Source: Heterocephalus glaber
Taxonomy: Eukaryota; Chordata; Mammalia; Rodentia; Bathyergidae
Length of the DNA stretch: 64,000 nt
Assembly (NCBI RefSeq): GCF_000247695.1
Contig: NW_004624843.1
Span: 2,862,361-2,926,360, forward strand
Reading direction: 5' to 3'
The notes beneath the pieces are model-generated. The model ran no database searches. It had not been told where the DNA came from and was given only the letters and a program-made list of their open reading frames with translations. The translations under genes were made by a program, and so were the position numbers. Of this stretch, positions 59,835-64,000 are shown piece after piece (position 1 is the stretch's first letter; each line of letters starts with the position of its first letter).

Positions 59835-60095
59835 ATCAGCTACTGAGCACTTGAGGTGCTATATAGAATGCAAAATATATATTAGATTGCAAAGACCATA
59901 TAAAAAGAATAAAGTGTCTCATTAGTACACTCTATGTTTTGTTTGGAAATGATAATATTATTGATATTGTGGGTTAAATAAAGCACAGTATTAAAATTAA
60001 TTTCACCGATGTCTATTTAAAATATTCAATTCAGCTACTGGAAAATTTTTAATTATACACGTGGATGACAACATATGGCTATTGGAGCCTGGAGC
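59835..60095. mobile_element. Possible MER-type DNA transposon fragment
   Basis: 'cagctactgagcacttgagg' near the left, AT-rich 'aaaattaatttcaccgatgt' in the middle and 'catatggctattggagcctg' at the right resemble a common mammalian non-autonomous element. Tentative. Confidence 0.4.
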
Positions 60096-60389
60096 TCTTG
60101 GGCAGGCCTGGAGTAGACTCAGCAGTAAGTTAACAGGTTACGCTAAAGCAACTGTAGCTAGGTCTTCACAGGCTATTGGAATTTGAGAATAGGAGCCATT
60201 GGCAAGTTGGGAGCATTATGTGATAGAGGAGCAAGTATGCCAAGGCCAACTTAGGCCTTCTTGGGAAATTGCAAGGAACTATGTAGACTCTCCAGCAGGT
60301 CCCAATGGAGGAGTGTGAGGAGGCAATGAAAAACCAACAATAGCTTCATTGTATGAATGCTCCAAAGCCAAGAGCTGACCCCTGGCCCA

Positions 60390-60545
60390 GATTCTTCACA
60401 TATATCTGTTCCTTTAATTCTCACTGCCCTTGCAAAGGCACCTATTATACCCACTTTAAGACAAGGACACTGAAGCCTGAGACGTTAACTTCTTTACTCA
60501 CAGCAGCACAGAATAGGGCTTGGATAGCAGAAGAGAGCCCACTTG
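60390..60545 (-). mobile_element. MIR SINE, antisense
   Basis: 'tttaattctcactgcccttg', 'ctattatacccactttaaga', 'caaggacactgaagcctgag' and 'cacagcagcacagaataggg' are the antisense MIR core and flank. Confidence 0.65.
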
Positions 60546-63035
60546 TGAAAAAGCTTGTATATCAGAATTAAAATATAAAATTAAGGGAAGAGGGCAGGAA
60601 GATGCTAATTCATTATTCTTGCAGATGATAAGGTGGCCATGAAATATTTTGGGCAAAAGGCTGAGTTGTCACATTTGGATTTAGAACAACAGAAGCTCTG
60701 GTAGTGGAGGAGAGTGACAGGGTTAGAGGTTGTGTGTTCAGGTTCCGGGCTTTGATGTGGAAGATTAACTGGACAGTCTCCTGTGACTGCAGCTCTTTAG
60801 GAGGCATTCTACAGACAAAAGTCAAATTCAGATGTCTGGAAGTGGACAGAGTTGGTCCAACTGAAACCAGTGTGGAACCTGGGCCTCTTTCTTGCTTTCT
60901 TCAGAAGTGGCTGCTGTCTGACATTAGCCCATCCTGGCCAGGACACTTGAAGAGCTGGGAAAGCCCGGGTCAGCAGCAGGGTTGAGACCAGAAGAAGAAA
61001 TAAATGAGACATCTGCCTTGGAGCCCCACCTCTGGGAATGAGCAATTAAAGGAGTGGATGTGAGTGAAAATCTAGCCAGGCTTTATCTTTGGCTCCCAGG
61101 GCTTTCTGGCATGGGCTTTAAAATGTACATCTCTGGGGTCCTCTGGAAGTATTTCTATCTTATTTTCTGAATTCTGTCTTATTTCTAACATGTGGGTTGT
61201 GTCATACCTTTCTCTCAAGAGTAATAGAGGAGAAATACCTCTAAGGAAACGATTTGATTCTTAAAAAGCAATTCTTCATACAATAGCACTTATCATGTGA
61301 TGAATCGGGGCTCACAATGGTTTTAATTCTGAGATTCGAAGTTGGGCAACCACTGCCATCAGATGAGATGGGTCTTCTCCAGAAGATGACCTCATAGCCA
61401 CTAACGGCCCCACAGAGGTCACTGGAGAACCCTCTTCTGGTTTCTGAAGCATGTGGTGTAATGAAGTATCCAGGTTTTGATGTTCTCGTCTTCTGAACTT
61501 GAATTCCTATTCTGTTGTCAACAGGCTGACCTTTGACAAATGTCTTCTTTCAGCCAGAGACATCATATTCTCTTAAACACAGACCTCCCTTGGGAGAGTG
61601 CCTGGCATAGTTTGTGTAGTCAAAATGTTAACTCCCCTCCTGTGGCTGTCTCCTTAAGCATAGACCATACAGTGTAAGAATGGGCAGTAATAGAAGAGAA
61701 AAATGATCGACAAGTGATCATATTTAGGAAAATGGTGCCGATATTAACCAAAACCACCCACCCATACATGCAAAAATCTAAGTTAGGGGTAAAACTCATG
61801 ACTGCTATGTTTAAGGTGAATTGTGATCATCGTACACCCTGTGGGCAGAAGGCGCTTCTCTTAGATGGTGGACTGCAAAATATTCCTGTCCCCTGGGTGA
61901 CGCTTTGCTCTAGGAGACTGAGCTAATTTCCAACAGTCACTTGTCTCTGTTCACCACAGAGCCCTGGGCAGGGTGAACACAAGGCGGGTAGAGTCCTCCT
62001 TGGAATCTCAAACAGACACAGTTCAGACAGAGCTAATCCTGTTTTCAGATTGGCAGTGGGTTGGTCAGTGCAATGACAAGTACATTCATAGACCTGAAAA
62101 ACTGCACAACATTGAACTTTAAATACAAATAAGACCACTACAAATACTTGTCACAACTGACTTGCTACATGTTCTTGGTAAGTTAATGAGTTCCTTAAGG
62201 TGATGTACAACAATATTGGGTCTTGATAATTTAAGGAAAAAAGACGAGTAGCAAAGAGAAAACTGTTAAAGCTTGAAGACTGGAAAAATAATTGTAGCTC
62301 TTTTTCTATGAAAAGCGGTAGGACTGAAATCATTTTTAGTTTTTATTTTTGGGTTAACAAAATTAAACATTTGTACTAACTAAAGGGACAGATTTATATA
62401 AATGATGAACTTTTTAAAAAAAGAAGTTCTAATGCTTTAAATGCTCTAAATTCTAGGATTGTGTTAACCATATGTCGCTTAGTGAAAAAACCACTTTAAT
62501 AAAGAAGGAAGAATAGTGTGGAATGAGCATTTCAAATATGAAATTTTAGCTATGCCAACTTCTACTTATGCTGAAATTACTCATATCTAATAAATTGCTT
62601 TTTTATTATGTGGAAACAATGTTTTCCTTGAGTAGGCAGCAATTCCAGTAACCCCGTTATTCATACTATTTATTTATTAAAAATAAGCATAAAATTTAAA
62701 TTTTTCAAGGCTAAAATCATAAACTCCAAATTAGTATAAATTAGTAAGATTTTACTGTAGCAATTTCTAAATGATAGTAGTAAATTTTAGGAAAAGCTAT
62801 TGAAATTAAAATGGGAGAAGCAATAAGATAATTTGGAAAATGCCGAATTAAAGGTCTAGTTCCATCCCAGACCTCCTAATTAAGATGTTTCTATATCTAT
62901 ATTAGCATCTAAATGAAAATAATCCAATTATGGACATAATGAAATTTGTCAGATTTTGGTTTTTGTGCAAAATTGGAATCAGAATCACGATGTTCAGACC
63001 TTCAATGAGCCTTACTCTTCACTGATACTAAATTT
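60546..63035. other. Unassigned non-coding stretch
   Basis: About 2.5 kb. Frames at 60704-61045 (up to 93 codons) are paired with frames on the other strand. No gene or named repeat recognised; the right third is AT-rich. Confidence 0.5.
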
Positions 63036-63039
63036 ACAT

Positions 63040-63720
63040 TAAAAAGTGAACATGGATATAATTGTTATTAACTACAGTACCCATGTGGGTACTGTAGATC
63101 TGTTGATTTTTTGCCCTCCAATATACCTGAAATTTTGTGTCCTTTAACTAATATCCCTCCAACTCTCAACCTCTTAGTCCCTGGTAAACACCATTCTTTT
63201 GTTTTTATAATGTGAACACTGTTAGTTTCCACGTGAGTCTTTGTCTTTCGGGGCCTGAATTATTTTACTTAGAATATTGCCCTCCAGGTTCATCCATATT
63301 GTTACAAATGGCAAGATTTCCTTCTTTATTAAAGCTGAAAAGCCTCTGTACCACATGTTCTTTATTCATTTCGCCGTTGACGGACATGCATGCTGATTAC
63401 ATGTCTTGGCTATTGTAAGACCACAGTGAACACAGGAGTGCAGATGTCTCGTTGACACACTGATTTCATTTCCTCTGAATATATACCCAGTAGTGGGACT
63501 GCTGGGTCATATGGCAGCTCTATTTTTAATTTTTGGAGGAACCTCCACACTGTTTTCCAAAATGGCTACACCAACATAAAACTCCTCCCAACATGGTGCA
63601 AGGGTCTCCTTTCCTCTCTCTACATTCTAGCCAGCACTTGCTACGTCTTATGGTTTTAATACTTGCTATTCTATCAGGTACATGATGATATCCACTGTGG
63701 TTTTAGTTTCCTAAAAGTTG
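63040..63720 (-). mobile_element. L1 3' UTR and ORF2 C-terminus, antisense
   Basis: Antisense L1 landmarks in order: 'ccctccaatatacctgaaat', 'ctcaacctcttagtccctgg', 'attgccctccaggttcatcc', 'caaatggcaagatttccttc', 'tatacccagtagtgggactg' and 'ccacactgttttccaaaatg'. Frames are broken. Confidence 0.85.
63072..63097. repeat. Perfect 12-bp inverted repeat
   Basis: CTACAGTACCCA, a TG spacer, then TGGGTACTGTAG. It lies inside or at the edge of the antisense L1. Confidence 0.95.
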
Positions 63721-64000
63721 CAAGAAAGATTTTAATTATTCTCACAAAAATAATGTCAGATAATACATATGTTTATTAGCTCAAATTAGCCATTCCATAC
63801 ATAGATACATATTCCAAATATCATGTTGTATGCTATAAATATATGCCATTTTGTCACCTAATTTTAAAAGACAAGAGCCCATGGAATGGAGCCCACTCTT
63901 GGATCTTCCTTGTTAGTGGACATTTTCTTAAGTTTTTCTCTTCAGGTTTTCAATCAAGGGCAAAGTATTTCTGGAATGGCAACTAGAGCCGCATAATGAC

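Noticed and set aside
1..64000. A prokaryotic defence system, CRISPR array, phage or operon
   Set aside because: There are no tightly packed long frames, ribosome-binding sites or spaced direct repeats; the repeat content is that of a mammalian nuclear genome.

Overview
This window looks like ordinary non-coding mammalian nuclear DNA, very probably from a rodent. The diagnostic elements are a 7SL-derived B1 SINE with its internal duplication, flanked by 9-bp direct repeats (27053-27204); tRNA-derived ID SINEs (38498-38585, 3152-3246, 46046-46129); and a B1/ID composite SINE (57107-57279). I saw no muroid B2 element and no primate Alu dimer. That suggests a rodent outside the mouse/rat group, for example a beaver-, kangaroo-rat- or squirrel-like lineage, but I cannot fix the species from this alone. 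I found no protein-coding gene, RNA gene, CpG island, CRISPR array or bacterial or viral operon. The open reading frames are short, overlap on both strands and usually lie inside repeats. The only one with recognisable protein homology is the C-terminal end of a dead LINE-1 ORF2 at 51576-52041.

Layout. 1-7 kb: L2, two nested MaLR LTRs, an old L1 3' end, a truncated ID SINE, MIR and L2 pieces, and a sense LTR at 6535. 7-20 kb: an L1 3' end, a hAT-like fragment, two antisense MaLR LTRs, an old L1 ORF2/3' end, L2, a probable class I ERV solo LTR and a MaLR LTR, with long unassigned stretches between. 20-37 kb: AT-rich and dominated by old LINE-1 DNA, mostly antisense (22.0-26 kb and 34.0-36.5 kb) plus a sense 3' UTR at 29.0-29.9 kb. 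It also holds an MLT1 LTR, the B1 SINE and an antisense 7SL SINE. 37-50 kb: ID SINE, MIR copies, an inverted pair of MaLR LTRs (43.6 and 45.5 kb) and a MER2/Tigger-like DNA transposon. 50-64 kb: an MST-type LTR split by a LINE-1, another MaLR LTR with a CT-rich tract, an ERVL-type LTR, the composite SINE with its microsatellite tail, MIR pieces, and an antisense L1 running toward the right edge.

No genes work together here; the content is a layered record of transposition. The observation I find most worth checking is a set of five very short LINE-1 3'-end insertions (127-161 bp). Each appears to have its own target-site duplication, and each starts in or just downstream of the L1 polypurine tract. 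Two of them have the same 5' boundary and nearly the same length. This could reflect a reverse-transcription stop at the purine tract or a short mobilised L1-tail element. I see no clear evidence of a previously undescribed functional system. Repeat names come from recognising consensus sequences by eye, so family level is firmer than subfamily, and the boundaries of old elements are approximate.
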